Shown one piece after another: positions 10,057 through 19,405 of a stretch of DNA of 64,000 nt (position 1 is the first letter of the stretch; each line of letters begins with the position of its first letter). The position numbers were made by a program, and so were the translations under genes. This DNA comes from Halapricum desulfuricans (GTDB lineage Archaea > Halobacteriota > Halobacteria > Halobacteriales > Haloarculaceae), in contig NZ_CP064791.1 in assembly GCF_017094465.1 (NCBI RefSeq), positions 2,542,001-2,606,000 of the forward strand, read 5' to 3'. A model generated the notes under the pieces. It ran no database searches. It was not told where the DNA came from and saw only the letters and a list, made by a program, of their open reading frames with translations.

Positions 10057-10731
10057 TCAGTCTTTGACCGTGACGCCGCCGAACACGGCGAATCCGGTCA
10101 CGATCAGATCGACGTCATCGTGTTCGTGTTCCGTCCGGAGCCGATCGTCGCTCGCCCCACCGAAGATCGGCAGGACGTCGAGCGTGACGTTCCATTCGCG
10201 GGGGACGATGATGTCGACGCCGCCGAACGCGGCCGTCGCGGCGATGGTCACCGGGCGGTCCTCGAGCGTCGTATCGCGTAGATCCAGCGACGCGCCGCCG
10301 AACAGCGCCGTCAGCGTGCCGCCAGTGAACAGTTTCGACGCTCGCTTCTCGGATCCGCCGAACACGCCCAGTCCGCTGACATACGATCCATCGACGGTCT
10401 TGACCCGCGAGCGGTATTGTCCCAGCACGATCGACAGACCAAACAGGACGATCGCGAGCGGCCACAGCTGGATGACTTCCTCGGCCGTGAGATACTCCAG
10501 GGCGACGAGCTGCCACGCGCTTGCGACGGCGACGACGATCACCGGCCCGACGACGTTCCGGAACCCGCTGGCGACCAGTGTGAACAGCCCCAGCAGGACG
10601 AACAGCGACGGCACGTACGTCCAGAACACGCTGACGTCGGCGTATCCCGTCGTCTCCGCTAAGAGTGCGAGTCCGATCACGATCACGAGCGCTCCGAGTA
10701 CTGACTGTGAAGAGATGCGACGCGTTTGCAT
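10057..10731 (-). CDS. LiaF-like membrane protein (four TM helices plus C-terminal beta domain)
   Basis: The 224-residue protein has four hydrophobic helices in its N-terminal 110 residues. The C-terminal part repeats the FGG(S/A) pattern several times (GLGVFGG, LTALFGGAS, TAAFGGVDI, LPIFGGAS, FAVFGGVTV), typical of the right-handed beta structure of LiaF/YvqF-type C-terminal domains. In bacteria such proteins modulate envelope-stress signalling. The role in haloarchaea is not established. I chose the ATG at 10731 because the longer reading to 10776 adds a basic non-conserved segment. A short gap separates it from the convergent thiC end. Confidence 0.8.
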   Translation of the reverse strand: MQTRRISSQSVLGALVIVIGLALLAETTGYADVSVFWTYVPSLFVLLGLFTLVASGFRNVVGPVIVVAVASAWQLVALEYLTAEEVIQLWPLAIVLFGLSIVLGQYRSRVKTVDGSYVSGLGVFGGSEKRASKLFTGGTLTALFGGASLDLRDTTLEDRPVTIAATAAFGGVDIIVPREWNVTLDVLPIFGGASDDRLRTEHEHDDVDLIVTGFAVFGGVTVKD

Positions 10732-10807
10732 ACGATATAGACGATCGCAGAAGCGATAAGTGTACCTGAGTGACAAGATGGCATGCGGGTGGCTGTCGTT
10801 CCGGCCG

Positions 10808-11338
10808 TCACAGCAGTGCGGTCACGCTGGCGAACCCGACGATCGTCACGAGGAGCCGACCGACACTTCCGGCGAAGGTCGCGGCCGCGAACCGGACGTA
10901 GTCTTTCTCCAGTACCGAAAACGCGTAGATCGAGATGGTATCGGGAAAGCCCGGGACCGACAGCGCGAGCGCGAGCCCGATGTAGCCGTACTCCTGCGCG
11001 AGCTGGACGGCGGTCTTTTCGGACCACTCGACGATGTCGAACCGCGAACGCCGGACGAACCTGATGATCGGTCCCGACTGTTTGGCTTCCTGGCCAATGT
11101 GGAACGCGAAGACGCTGCCGGCCGCTTTCCCGAGGCCACTGACGAGGACGATCAGTCCCGTCGTAGCGCTGAGGGGAAGCCCGAGACGCATCGACTCGGC
11201 GGGCGCGAGCACGATCTCGCTGGGCAGTGGTAGGACGAACGCGATCAGAAACGAATAGATACCGATCAACACGAGCCCGATCGGGCCGGTCGCGGTCCTG
11301 ACAGCCTCTTCGGTCGCGGCGTACACCCCCTCAAGCAT
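10808..11338 (-). CDS. DedA/VTT-family membrane protein
   Basis: The 176-residue protein fits the VTT/DedA fold. A helix with FLIAFVLPLPSEIVLAP carries the conserved P-S/G-E block, and later comes GLGKAAGSVFAFHIG, followed by the LSVPGFPDTISIYAF segment and a C-terminal helix starting FAGSVGRL. Members act in membrane-lipid homeostasis and lipid scrambling, with a proposed link to proton motive force. I use the ATG at 11338. In-frame extension to 11554 would add a Cys/Pro-rich non-homologous stretch, although a GTG about 40 bases upstream is also possible. Confidence 0.82.
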   Translation of the reverse strand: MLEGVYAATEEAVRTATGPIGLVLIGIYSFLIAFVLPLPSEIVLAPAESMRLGLPLSATTGLIVLVSGLGKAAGSVFAFHIGQEAKQSGPIIRFVRRSRFDIVEWSEKTAVQLAQEYGYIGLALALSVPGFPDTISIYAFSVLEKDYVRFAAATFAGSVGRLLVTIVGFASVTALL

Positions 11339-11456
11339 ACCACTCGCGAGGACGGGAACCAGTTCGACGGGCACGGTAGTCACTGGGTCGCATAGGACGC
11401 TAAAACCTACCGGTTTCGGTTCGGCAAACTCGGTCAGCGACTCACAGCCGGTAGTA

Positions 11457-12512
11457 TCAGTACCAGTCGAGATCGGCGACGAACGACCGCAACATCGACC
11501 GGGTAACGTGGGGCATACAGACGACCCGGAGTTCGTCGGAGCCGGTTTTGGCAACGCGCCAGCCCCGGTCGCGGAGTTTCTCGACCAGCGGGAGCGACAC
11601 GTCGGCCGCGACCAGTGGCAACTCCGGTTCGACCACGTCGTAACCTCGCTGGGCCAGTTCCTCGGCCAGCCATCGGGCGTTGTCCATCGAGCGGTGATAC
11701 TGCTCGCGGTACCCGTCCGGCCACAGCGCGTCCATGGCGGCGACGGCGCTCGCGACGCCCGCCCCCGACCGCGTCCCAGTGAGCGTCACTTGCTTGGTCG
11801 ACTCCAGGTAGGGCGTGTCGATCGACAGTTCGTCGAGCAGTGTCGGCGAGCGTGCGAGCAGTCCGCCCGCGGGCACCGCGGCCTGGCCGACCTTGTGGGG
11901 ATCGATGGTCATGGTGTCGACGTCGGCGTGTCCGAAGTGCCACTGGTGTTCGGTAAAGGGCAGGTAAAACCCGCCCCAGGCGGCGTCGACGTGGACGAGC
12001 GCGTCGGCGCCGTGGGCCGTGCTGGCCAGTTCCGGGATCGGATCGACGTAGCCGTACTCCGTCGACCCCGCCACGCCGACCACGAGGACGGTATCGTCGT
12101 CGATCAACTCGGCCATCGCGTCCAGATCGGCCCGGTGGTCGCTCGCGGGCGCCGTCCGGAGTTCGACCCCGAGGAGATCCGCGGCTTTCCAGAAACTGAA
12201 GTGGGCGTGTGTCGGGACGACGACGTTCGGATCGTCGGTGTCGGCGCGGTCCCGCGCGATCCGGACGGCCTGGATGTTCGCTTCGGTCCCGCCGCTCGTG
12301 ATGTAGCCCGCCGGCTCCGGCAGTCCCGTTACGGTTCCGAGCATATCCACCGCTTCCCGTTCCAGGTCGGCGACTTCCTGATAGGTGGCCGGATCGCCCG
12401 GGTTCGTCGCGAGAAACCGTTCCGCCGCCTGTCGGGCCGCCGGATGTGGCTCCGTACACATCGAGGACAGCACTCGATTGAAGTCCTGCGGCACCGACTC
12501 GACCCGCTGCAT
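11457..12512 (-). CDS. mfnA: PLP-dependent aspartate/tyrosine decarboxylase (MfnA type)
   Basis: This 351-residue group II decarboxylase has the PLP-binding Lys in [10 protein letters not shown] and the upstream [13 protein letters not shown] block carrying the PLP-contacting Asp. The N-terminal [16 protein letters not shown] and [12 protein letters not shown] segments are typical of archaeal MfnA. In methanogens MfnA makes tyramine for methanofuran. In haloarchaea, which lack methanofuran, the likely role is aspartate decarboxylation to beta-alanine for coenzyme A (known from archaeal homologues, inferred here). Length is normal. It is a single gene, convergent with nothing, with the DedA gene downstream on the same strand. 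Confidence 0.92.
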   Translation of the reverse strand: MQRVESVPQDFNRVLSSMCTEPHPAARQAAERFLATNPGDPATYQEVADLEREAVDMLGTVTGLPEPAGYITSGGTEANIQAVRIARDRADTDDPNVVVPTHAHFSFWKAADLLGVELRTAPASDHRADLDAMAELIDDDTVLVVGVAGSTEYGYVDPIPELASTAHGADALVHVDAAWGGFYLPFTEHQWHFGHADVDTMTIDPHKVGQAAVPAGGLLARSPTLLDELSIDTPYLESTKQVTLTGTRSGAGVASAVAAMDALWPDGYREQYHRSMDNARWLAEELAQRGYDVVEPELPLVAADVSLPLVEKLRDRGWRVAKTGSDELRVVCMPHVTRSMLRSFVADLDWY

Positions 12513-12609
12513 ACTGACTATCAGTTCGTCTTTCTTCGGTATAGGAGTTGCGCTATCGGTCGTTTTCGGCGTATAAACCGTTGAGGATCCCGAACAGCGG
12601 CTCGCCGCG

Positions 12610-13500
12610 TTAGGCCTCGATTATATCGTCGTCGTCGCTTTCGGGGACGACGATCGAGCCTTCCAGTGTCGTGACGGCTCGGCCGCCGACCTTGACCTCG
12701 GCCCCGATGCTGACCGAGACGGTTCCGGGTCGGCCCAGGAAGTGTCCCTGTTCGAACGTCATCGCGGCGGTCTCGTCCAGCGCGCCCAGCCGGTCAAGAT
12801 AGGCCCCGACTGCGCCGCTTGCCGTTCCCGTCACCGGGTCTTCCTCGACGCCCGCGCCCGGGGCGAACATCCGTCCGTGCAGCGTCGACTCGCCTTCGAG
12901 GGTGTCGAAGGTGAACGCGTAGATTCCGGTCGCGTCGTACTCCTCGGACAGCAGTTCGATCGCCCGCATCTCCGGCTCCATCCCCGAGAGATCCGAGAAG
13001 TACTCGACCGGCACCGCGAGGAAGGGCAGTCCGGTCGAGGTACGGGCGATCGGCAGCCCCACGGCCCTGATCGATTCGGCGCCGACGCCCAGCGCGTCGG
13101 CCACTCGCTCGATGTCGACGTCGAGTTCGGTCACGGTCGGGTCGTTCTGGGTCATCCAGACGAGTCCGCCCTCGCCGATCGAGATATCGAGCACGCCGGC
13201 CTCGGTCTCTACGGTGTGTTTTCCGTCGTCGATCACGCCTCGCTCGTACAGCAGCGCGTGGCTGGCGATCGTCGCGTGTCCGCAGAGATCGACCTCCGTC
13301 TCGGGCGTGAAATACCGGAGCTGCCGGTCGGCGACCTCGCTCTCGCGGACGAAGGCGGTCTCGCTCGCCCCGAGTTCGTTCGCGATCGCGCCCATCTGGT
13401 CGGCGTCCAGGCCGTCCCCGTCGGGGAGGACGCCCGCGGGGTTGCCGCTGGTCGGCTCGTCGGTGAAGGCGTCGACGAGAAACGCGTTTCGCGTGTCCAT
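12610..13500 (-). CDS. PhzF-family isomerase/epimerase
   Basis: The 296-residue protein starts with the canonical PhzF opening ([18 protein letters not shown]), followed by [11 protein letters not shown] containing the catalytic Glu, and [20 protein letters not shown]. Later come [16 protein letters not shown] and [11 protein letters not shown]. PhzF proteins are cofactor-free diaminopimelate-epimerase-fold isomerases of usually unknown substrate. I place the start at the ATG at 13500. An upstream in-frame ATG at 13680 would run over the start of the divergent phosphoribosyltransferase gene. Lone gene. Confidence 0.93.
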   Translation of the reverse strand: MDTRNAFLVDAFTDEPTSGNPAGVLPDGDGLDADQMGAIANELGASETAFVRESEVADRQLRYFTPETEVDLCGHATIASHALLYERGVIDDGKHTVETEAGVLDISIGEGGLVWMTQNDPTVTELDVDIERVADALGVGAESIRAVGLPIARTSTGLPFLAVPVEYFSDLSGMEPEMRAIELLSEEYDATGIYAFTFDTLEGESTLHGRMFAPGAGVEEDPVTGTASGAVGAYLDRLGALDETAAMTFEQGHFLGRPGTVSVSIGAEVKVGGRAVTTLEGSIVVPESDDDDIIEA

Positions 13501-13627
13501 GGCGGTTGGTGGGTCGGCCGGGCGGTTAATCGTTGGCGTTTCCGGAGACTCGCGTCCGATACCGTGGTTGGCCGAACCCGTCGGGTTAATGGCCGGTCGG
13601 GCCGATGGCCCCGATAGTGACCACCCG

Positions 13628-14317
13628 ATGACCGATCTGCCCGACGAGTTCCCCTGTACGATCACGAACTGGGAGTACATCTACAGCCTCACCCGCGAGG
13701 TCAGCGACGAGATCAAGGCCGACGACTTCGAGCCGGACGTCGTCGTCGCGCTGGCCCGCGGCGGCTGGTTCGCCGGCCGGACGCTCTGTGACTTCCTCGG
13801 CCTGGACGACCTGACGAGCCTGAAGATCGAACACTACGTCGGGGCCGCTCAGGCCACCGGCGAGCCGGAGGTCCGCTACCCGATGCCGGAGGGGTCCGTC
13901 GAGGGCAAGGACGTGCTGATCGTCGACGACATCGCCGACACCGGCCAGTCGATGGCCCACGCCGCCGAATACGTCCGCGAGCGCGATCCCGGTGCGGTCC
14001 GGACGGCGACGCTGCAGTTGCTCGGCACCAGCGAGTTCGAACCCGACTTCGTCGGCGAGCGCTTAGAGGAGTGGGCCTGGATCGTCTACCCCTGGAACTT
14101 CATCGAGGACATGGTCGAGTTGATCGAGGGTGTGATGTCTAAATCCGACACGGAGACCTTTCGGAAGGACGACATCCGAAACGCGCTCCGGGAGTACCAC
14201 GAGATAGAACGCATCGAGATGGAGATCGCTCAGCCCGACCGCCTCGACGAGGTGCTCTCGGAGATGGAGCGCCGTGGCGTGATCGAGGCGGTCGGCGACG
14301 AGTGGCGACTGGCCTGA
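13628..14317 (+). CDS. Purine-type phosphoribosyltransferase with C-terminal helical extension
   Basis: The 229-residue protein has the type I PRTase PRPP loop VLIVDDIADTGQS, the PPi loop ALARGGWFAGR and a hood region with YPWNFIED. This matches haloarchaeal proteins annotated as hypoxanthine or xanthine-type PRTases that salvage purine bases. After residue 165 there is an extra segment (SDTETFRKDDIRNALREY...EMERRGVIEAVGDEWRLA) that looks like a winged-helix. The base specificity cannot be told from sequence. The ATG at 13628 is taken because the longer in-frame reading overlaps the divergent PhzF gene. Divergent promoter region of about 125 bp. Confidence 0.88.
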   Translation: MTDLPDEFPCTITNWEYIYSLTREVSDEIKADDFEPDVVVALARGGWFAGRTLCDFLGLDDLTSLKIEHYVGAAQATGEPEVRYPMPEGSVEGKDVLIVDDIADTGQSMAHAAEYVRERDPGAVRTATLQLLGTSEFEPDFVGERLEEWAWIVYPWNFIEDMVELIEGVMSKSDTETFRKDDIRNALREYHEIERIEMEIAQPDRLDEVLSEMERRGVIEAVGDEWRLA

Positions 14318-14344
14318 CGAGCGCGGCGTCCGGAGGTGCCTTCG

Positions 14345-14896
14345 TCACTCTCCGTCGCGGCGCATCGCGATCTCGAACCACGGGCAGAGCCGGAGCTGGC
14401 GGTACTGTTCGGGGTTGTCCTGGAGGCGCTCGTAGGGGGCCCACAGTAGCCCTGCGACCTCCTCGGGATCGGGATCGAAGGTCGTGTCGGTGAGCGTCGC
14501 CTGCAGGACTGCACAGACCTCGTGTTCGACGCCGGCGTTCTCGAAGAAGCGTTTGTACTCAAAGCGGTCGGTGACCCGGAGATTCTCGTACTGGTCGGGC
14601 GTGATCCCGAGTTCCTCTTCCAGGCGGATCCGGGTCGCCTCTTTCTGGCTCTGGCCCTCGCGAGGGTGGGAGGCGACCGTCCCGTCCCAGTGGGTGCCCC
14701 ACAGGCGTTTTTCGGGCGCGCGCTGGGCCAGCAGGACGTTTCCGTCCTGGTCGAACAGCAGTGCGGTGAACGCGCGGTGGCGGATCCCGTCACCGGTGTG
14801 GGCGTCCAGCCGATTGACCAGCCCTTCGGCGTTGTCGTCGGCGTCGACGGCGATGACGTCCTGTGCTGCGTTCTCGTGGGTGTCGTCCGTGCTCAT
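14345..14896 (-). CDS. idi: Isopentenyl-diphosphate delta-isomerase, type 1
   Basis: This 183-residue Nudix-fold enzyme shows the IDI-1 pattern: RHRAFTALLFDQDGNVLLAQRAPEK, then LWGTHWDGTVASHPREGQS, which carries the metal-binding His residues, and an EATRIRLEEELGI Nudix-like helix. It interconverts IPP and DMAPP at the root of archaeal lipids, carotenoids and quinones. Most haloarchaea also carry a type 2 enzyme. Only this one is in the window. The ATG at 14896 starts 30 residues before the Nudix fold, normal for the class. Convergent with the PRTase gene, divergent from ychF. Confidence 0.95.
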   Translation of the reverse strand: MSTDDTHENAAQDVIAVDADDNAEGLVNRLDAHTGDGIRHRAFTALLFDQDGNVLLAQRAPEKRLWGTHWDGTVASHPREGQSQKEATRIRLEEELGITPDQYENLRVTDRFEYKRFFENAGVEHEVCAVLQATLTDTTFDPDPEEVAGLLWAPYERLQDNPEQYRQLRLCPWFEIAMRRDGE

Positions 14897-15071
14897 ATAG
14901 CTATCACGTGGGAGTGTGACTTGAAACAGTCTTCGACTTTCGACACCCCTCTTTCGCGCGCCCGTTCGTGTCCATACTGTGCGGGGTCTCTGCCCAACTG
15001 TGTGTGGGAGTTACACGCGCCGAGCGCTCGTTTCCGAACGTTTTAGCCAGTGATTCGACTGGTGTGTTCCA

Positions 15072-16259
15072 ATGAGCTACAAGATCGGTCTCGTGGGCAA
15101 ACCATCGGTGGGCAAGTCCACGTTCTTCAACGCCGCGACGATGAACGACGTCCCGGAAGGAGCCTATCCCTTCACGACGATCGACCCCTCGGTCGGCGAG
15201 GCCTACGTCCGCGTCGAGTGTGCTGCCCCGGAACTCGGCCACACCTGCACGCCGAACCACGGCTACTGTGCCGAGGGCGTCCGGTTCGTCCCGACGAAAC
15301 TGGTCGACGTGGCCGGACTCGTCCCCGGCGCCCACGAGGGGAAGGGGCTTGGCAACCAGTTCCTCTCGGATCTGAACGAGACTGACGTACTCGTCCACGT
15401 GGTCGATTTCACCGGCGAGACCGACCTCGAAGGCGAGCCGACCGACGATCACGACCCCCGCGAGGACATCGATTTCCTGGAGAACGAACTCGACATGTGG
15501 TATCTCGACGTCCTGGAGAAGGGGATCGATCGCTATCACACCGGCTATGACGGCGCGGAACGGGACATCGAAGCCGATCTGGCCGAGCAGCTGTCGGCGT
15601 TCGGGATCACCGAAGACGAGGTCAAGCAGGTCATCCTCACGCTGGATCTGGCACTCGATCCCGACACCTGGGACGCGACCGATCGCGAGGCGCTGGCCCG
15701 GGAGATCCGGATCCGGACCAAGCCGATGGTGATCGCGGCCAACAAGATGGACACCGAGGCCGCACGGGACAACTGGGAGCGGGTCACGTCCGATCCCGAG
15801 TACGAGCACCTGACGTTCGTCCCGGTCTCGGCCCACGCCGAGAAGGCGCTGAAGCAGGGCGACGAGCGGGGCGTGCTCGAGTATCGGCCCGGGGACGAGG
15901 ACTTTGAGGTGACGGCGGACCTTCCCGAGGCGAAGGCCGCCGGTCTCGAACGGATCCGGGAGTTCGTCAACGCCTACGGCGGGACGGGCGTCCAGGAGGT
16001 CCTGGAGACCGCGCTGTTCGAGGAACTCGGCGCGATCGCCGTCTTCCCGGGCGCGAACAGTCCACAGGACGACGGCACCTTCTTACAGGACTGTTTCGTC
16101 CTCCCGGATCGATCGACTGCCGAGGACTTCGCGTATTTCCTCCACTCGGACATCGGCGACGGGTTCCTCCACGCCCACGACATCCGCTCGGGCCGGCAGG
16201 TCGGTGCTGACACGGAACTCGATCATCGCGACGTGATCGAGATCACCACGACGAACTAG
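15072..16259 (+). CDS. ychF: YchF/OBG-family P-loop NTPase
   Basis: The 395-residue protein has the Walker A GLVGKPSVGKST at its N-terminus and switch region DVAGLVPGAHEGKGLGNQFLSDL, typical of the OBG/YchF group. The base-recognition motif is ANKMD, and a C-terminal TGS domain (residues 310-395) starts near the LGAIAVFPG segment. The archaeal form inserts a helical region (about residues 115-165, ENELDMWYLDVLEKG). The family binds ribosomes and often prefers ATP. Exact function is unsettled (translation or stress). Monocistronic, in the gap between idi and the ABC operon. Confidence 0.93.
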   Translation: MSYKIGLVGKPSVGKSTFFNAATMNDVPEGAYPFTTIDPSVGEAYVRVECAAPELGHTCTPNHGYCAEGVRFVPTKLVDVAGLVPGAHEGKGLGNQFLSDLNETDVLVHVVDFTGETDLEGEPTDDHDPREDIDFLENELDMWYLDVLEKGIDRYHTGYDGAERDIEADLAEQLSAFGITEDEVKQVILTLDLALDPDTWDATDREALAREIRIRTKPMVIAANKMDTEAARDNWERVTSDPEYEHLTFVPVSAHAEKALKQGDERGVLEYRPGDEDFEVTADLPEAKAAGLERIREFVNAYGGTGVQEVLETALFEELGAIAVFPGANSPQDDGTFLQDCFVLPDRSTAEDFAYFLHSDIGDGFLHAHDIRSGRQVGADTELDHRDVIEITTTN

Positions 16260-16413
16260 GCGGCCGGCCTCGGCACACAATTCTCGTATGACATACCGAA
16301 TACTTCAGCTCCTTCTGTCGACCCTTCGAGTTTGAATATCCGATAATAATTGTCGAGAAATGCTATTTGAGGCCCTGGTAGGCACGAAATACGCCGTTCG
16401 ACTATAGTACGTA

Positions 16414-16421
16414 TTTATATA
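16414..16421 (+). promoter_or_regulatory. TATA element of the ABC exporter operon
   Basis: The tttatata core is centred about 25 bp before the ATG at 16443, placing the transcript start at or next to the start codon (leaderless). It is embedded in a locally AT-rich stretch (actatagtac...actaac) with tagta/tacta symmetry. Confidence 0.6.
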
Positions 16422-16442
16422 CTAACAAGTGGTCTATATGGT

Positions 16443-17429
16443 ATGGCATCTGCTATTGAACTTACAGGCTTGACCAAGCACTTCGGAGACGTGGTCGCGC
16501 TCGACGGCGTCGATCTCACTGTCGAAGCGGGCGAGATATTCGGGTTTCTCGGACCCAACGGGGCCGGCAAGTCGACGACCATCGACACCTTGCTGGACTT
16601 CGTCCGTCCGACGGCCGGCGCGGCGAGCGTTCTCGGCAGGGACGCTCAGGAAGACACCCTCGAGATTCGGCGACGAACCGGCGTCCTGCCGGACGCCTAC
16701 CAGGTCTACGGCCGGCTGACCGGTCGCCAGCACGTCCAGTTCGCGATCGACTCCAAGGAGACCGACGACGATCCGCTGGCCCTGCTGGAGCGGGTCGGTA
16801 TCGCCGACGCGGCCGACCGGCCCGCTGGCGGCTACTCAAAGGGGATGCGCCAGCGGCTCGTCCTCGCGATGGCACTGGTCGGCGAGCCCGAGATCCTGAT
16901 TCTCGACGAGCCTTCGACCGGGCTGGACCCAAACGGGGCCCGCGAGATGCGACAACTCATCCGCGAAGAGAACGAACGCGGCGCGACGGTGTTTTTCTCC
17001 TCGCACATTCTCGAACAGGTCGAGGCCATCTGTGATCGCGTCGCGATCCTCAACGAGGGTCGGATCGTCACCGTCGACACCATCGAGGGACTGCGCGACA
17101 CCGCCGGGACGGCCACGCAACTGACGATTCGCGTCGACGCCGTGCCCGAAGACTCGATCGCGGCTATCGAGGTGCTCGAGGGCGTCCACAGCGTGACCGC
17201 CACCGGAACGACCGTCACCGTCCGGATCGAGAACGGCAGCAAGACCGCGATCCTCGACGTGCTCGAATCCGCGGGCGCCGAGGTGCTGGATTTCTCGACC
17301 GCCGAGACGTCCCTGGAGGAACTGTTCGCGCAGTTCACGACGGAACCAGGGCGTGACGAGACCGACGCTATGCAGAATGCTGCAGCCCAACCGGACACCG
17401 AGGCTGACTCTGCGGAGGTGGCCCAATGA
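16443..17429 (+). CDS. ABC transporter ATP-binding protein (CcmA/NatA type)
   Basis: The 328-residue protein has a complete ATPase: Walker A GPNGAGKST (about residue 37), Q-loop region, signature YSKGMRQRLVLAMAL, Walker B ILILDEPSTGLDPNG, and H-loop FSSHILEQ. A C-terminal domain of about 100 residues follows, as in exporters that use a separate permease. The stop codon overlaps the permease start (17426), so they are translationally coupled. Substrate is unknown. Similar two-gene systems serve drugs, Na+, copper or lipid precursors. A TATA element at 16414-16421 suggests a leaderless mRNA. Confidence 0.93.
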   Translation: MASAIELTGLTKHFGDVVALDGVDLTVEAGEIFGFLGPNGAGKSTTIDTLLDFVRPTAGAASVLGRDAQEDTLEIRRRTGVLPDAYQVYGRLTGRQHVQFAIDSKETDDDPLALLERVGIADAADRPAGGYSKGMRQRLVLAMALVGEPEILILDEPSTGLDPNGAREMRQLIREENERGATVFFSSHILEQVEAICDRVAILNEGRIVTVDTIEGLRDTAGTATQLTIRVDAVPEDSIAAIEVLEGVHSVTATGTTVTVRIENGSKTAILDVLESAGAEVLDFSTAETSLEELFAQFTTEPGRDETDAMQNAAAQPDTEADSAEVAQ

Positions 17430-18259
17430 GCTGGACCGTCATCGCACGCAAGGACTTCAACGACGCTCGCCGGTCGCGATCGCTGTGGGGGCTTTCGGCG
17501 ACGTTCCTCCTGCTGGCGTTGCTGTTCGCCGGCCTCTACGCGTTCGTGCCCGAGGTCACGGCGGACGAGGAGGTCTCGACGATGGGGCTGATGACGTTCC
17601 TGTCAGCTCCCGTGGCGCTGTTCGTCGCCGTCGCGGCGCTCGTCGTCGCGTACAAGTCGATCGCCGGTGAAGCCGAGTCCGGCTCGGGCAAGCTCCTGTT
17701 GAGCCTGCCGCACACCCGCGGTGACGTCGTTCTCGGGAAAATCGTCGGCAGGTCGCTCGTGCTGGCGATTCCTGTCCTGGTCGGGCTGGTCGCGATGCTC
17801 GCTGTCGTCTTCGTGGGCGACGTGAGCTTCTCGGCCGCCGACTACGTCCTGTTCGGGCTGGTGACGCTGCTGTTCGTGCTGGTCTACGTGGCCTTCTACG
17901 TCGGCATCTCGGCCAGCACCACCTCGACCGCCAGGGCAGCCACGCTCAGCGTGCTCGCGCTCGTGTTCCTGGAGTTCGCCTGGGACATCGTTCCGCTCGG
18001 TGCCTGGTTCGTCGCCAACGGCTTTCAGGTCCCCCCGGGCCTGTTCAGCGGCGCGGCGATGCCCGACTGGGTCGCGTTCCTCGCGAGCATGCCACCCAGC
18101 TCAGCCTACCTGAACGCCGTCGGTGGCGTCCTCACGGGCTCGATGAGCGGTGCCGGTCCGTGGTACCTCTCGCAGTGGTCCAGCCTGGTCGTCCTCGGGA
18201 TCTGGGGCATCGTTCCCGTCGTCGTCGGCTACCTGCGCTACAACCGCGCCGATCTCTAG
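17426..18259 (+). CDS. ABC transporter permease (ABC-2/NosY type)
   Basis: The 277-residue protein has six predicted membrane segments. It opens with a short cytosolic piece (MSWTVIARKDFNDARRSRS) preceding TM1, typical of the ABC-2 NosY subfamily, and contains the AGEAESGSGKLLLSLPHTR block between TM2 and TM3 with the conserved E-SG-LLLS pattern. It is the membrane partner of the ATPase whose gene overlaps by 4 bases. Substrate unknown. Confidence 0.9.
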   Translation: MSWTVIARKDFNDARRSRSLWGLSATFLLLALLFAGLYAFVPEVTADEEVSTMGLMTFLSAPVALFVAVAALVVAYKSIAGEAESGSGKLLLSLPHTRGDVVLGKIVGRSLVLAIPVLVGLVAMLAVVFVGDVSFSAADYVLFGLVTLLFVLVYVAFYVGISASTTSTARAATLSVLALVFLEFAWDIVPLGAWFVANGFQVPPGLFSGAAMPDWVAFLASMPPSSAYLNAVGGVLTGSMSGAGPWYLSQWSSLVVLGIWGIVPVVVGYLRYNRADL

Positions 18260-18365
18260 ATTTTATTTTTTCCAGATAGTATCGGTTGTCCGCTCCCATG
18301 CACGAGGTGAGAATCATCGTACAAAGCTATCGTCTCTCCAAACATCTATATAGACGTGAAATTAT

Positions 18366-18998
18366 ATGAACGAGATAGTTTCTGACACGGTCCCGGTTCG
18401 CGAGTCGCTGGCCACACCTCACCGACGTGCCGGTGCGTTCTTCCTCGTGCTCTCGGCCCAGTTCATGACCGCTATCATGCTGGCGGCCGCGATGGCACCC
18501 GACTACGACTTCGGGGCCGGCGCGATCAGCGACCTGGGCGTGTTCCCGGAGACGGCGCTTTTGTTCAACGGCTCGCTCGTCCTCGTGGGCGCGCTCAACG
18601 TCCTCGGGGGCGTGTACTTCTACCGGACCCACGGCAAGCGGTGGCTCCTGTCGCTGTTCGTGCTTGCCGGCATCGGTGCGGTCGGGACCGGGCTCGTCCC
18701 GCTCGATGCCAGCGACGCCCACGGACTGTTCGCACTCGTCGCGTTCCTGTTCTTCAACGTTCAGGCGATCGGAACCGCGACGTGGCTCGACGGTCCGATG
18801 CGCGTGCTCTCGATCCTGGCTGGCGCGATCGGCCTGGCCTTCCTCGTCCTCATGGCAATCGGTGACGCCGGGACCACGGCCGCGTTCGGCCCGATCGGCC
18901 ACGGCGGCACCGAGCGGATGATCGTCTATCCGGTCATGATCTGGCTGGTCGCCTTCGGCGGCTACCTGCTCGGCGCGGACGAGTCAGTGGCGCGATGA
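18366..18998 (+). CDS. DUF998 family membrane protein
   Basis: The 210-residue protein has six hydrophobic helices. The loop after TM1 reads PDYDFGAGAISDLG, the signature stretch of DUF998, and a second conserved region lies around VPLDASDAHGLFALVAF. The family is of unknown function and is widespread in haloarchaea. The stop overlaps the next gene's start by 4 bases. The ATG at 18366 follows an AT-rich promoter (tctatatag at 18345). A GTG-type start further downstream cannot be excluded. Confidence 0.88.
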   Translation: MNEIVSDTVPVRESLATPHRRAGAFFLVLSAQFMTAIMLAAAMAPDYDFGAGAISDLGVFPETALLFNGSLVLVGALNVLGGVYFYRTHGKRWLLSLFVLAGIGAVGTGLVPLDASDAHGLFALVAFLFFNVQAIGTATWLDGPMRVLSILAGAIGLAFLVLMAIGDAGTTAAFGPIGHGGTERMIVYPVMIWLVAFGGYLLGADESVAR

Positions 18999-19369
18999 CC
19001 GGTCGAACCGTCGCCATCGCGCTCGGCACGGGATTCACGACCGCGCTTCTCGTCGCGGTGTCGGTCATCGAGGCGCTCCCGTACGAGTTCTCAGCGATAA
19101 TCGGTCTCCCGGTCGGGCTCGTCGCCGGCGTTGCCGTCGCCGTACTGGTCGGCTGGCGCTACGAACGCACGCGCCCCGCTGCCAGAGGTGTCGCTGGCGG
19201 GGCCGCCGGCTTCGGCTACGCGGTCGTGTTGTTGCTCGCCGTTCGATACGCCGATTTCCTCGGTCTCGAATCCGCCATCACGTTCGAGCGACTCGTCGTC
19301 GTTTCGGCCGTGGTTGGGGTGGCTGCACTGGTCGCGTCCTGGCTGCACGCCTCGCGCCCCTGGAACTGA
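18995..19369 (+). CDS. Small membrane protein, four TM helices
   Basis: The 124-residue protein has four hydrophobic segments separated by short polar loops, the largest being WRYERTRPAARG. It overlaps the DUF998 gene by 4 bases, so the pair is co-translated and may act together. No family name is recognised. Confidence 0.78.
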   Translation: MTGRTVAIALGTGFTTALLVAVSVIEALPYEFSAIIGLPVGLVAGVAVAVLVGWRYERTRPAARGVAGGAAGFGYAVVLLLAVRYADFLGLESAITFERLVVVSAVVGVAALVASWLHASRPWN

Positions 19370-19405
19370 TCGGACTCACTGCTCGATCTGACGCCCGTCG
19401 ACACG

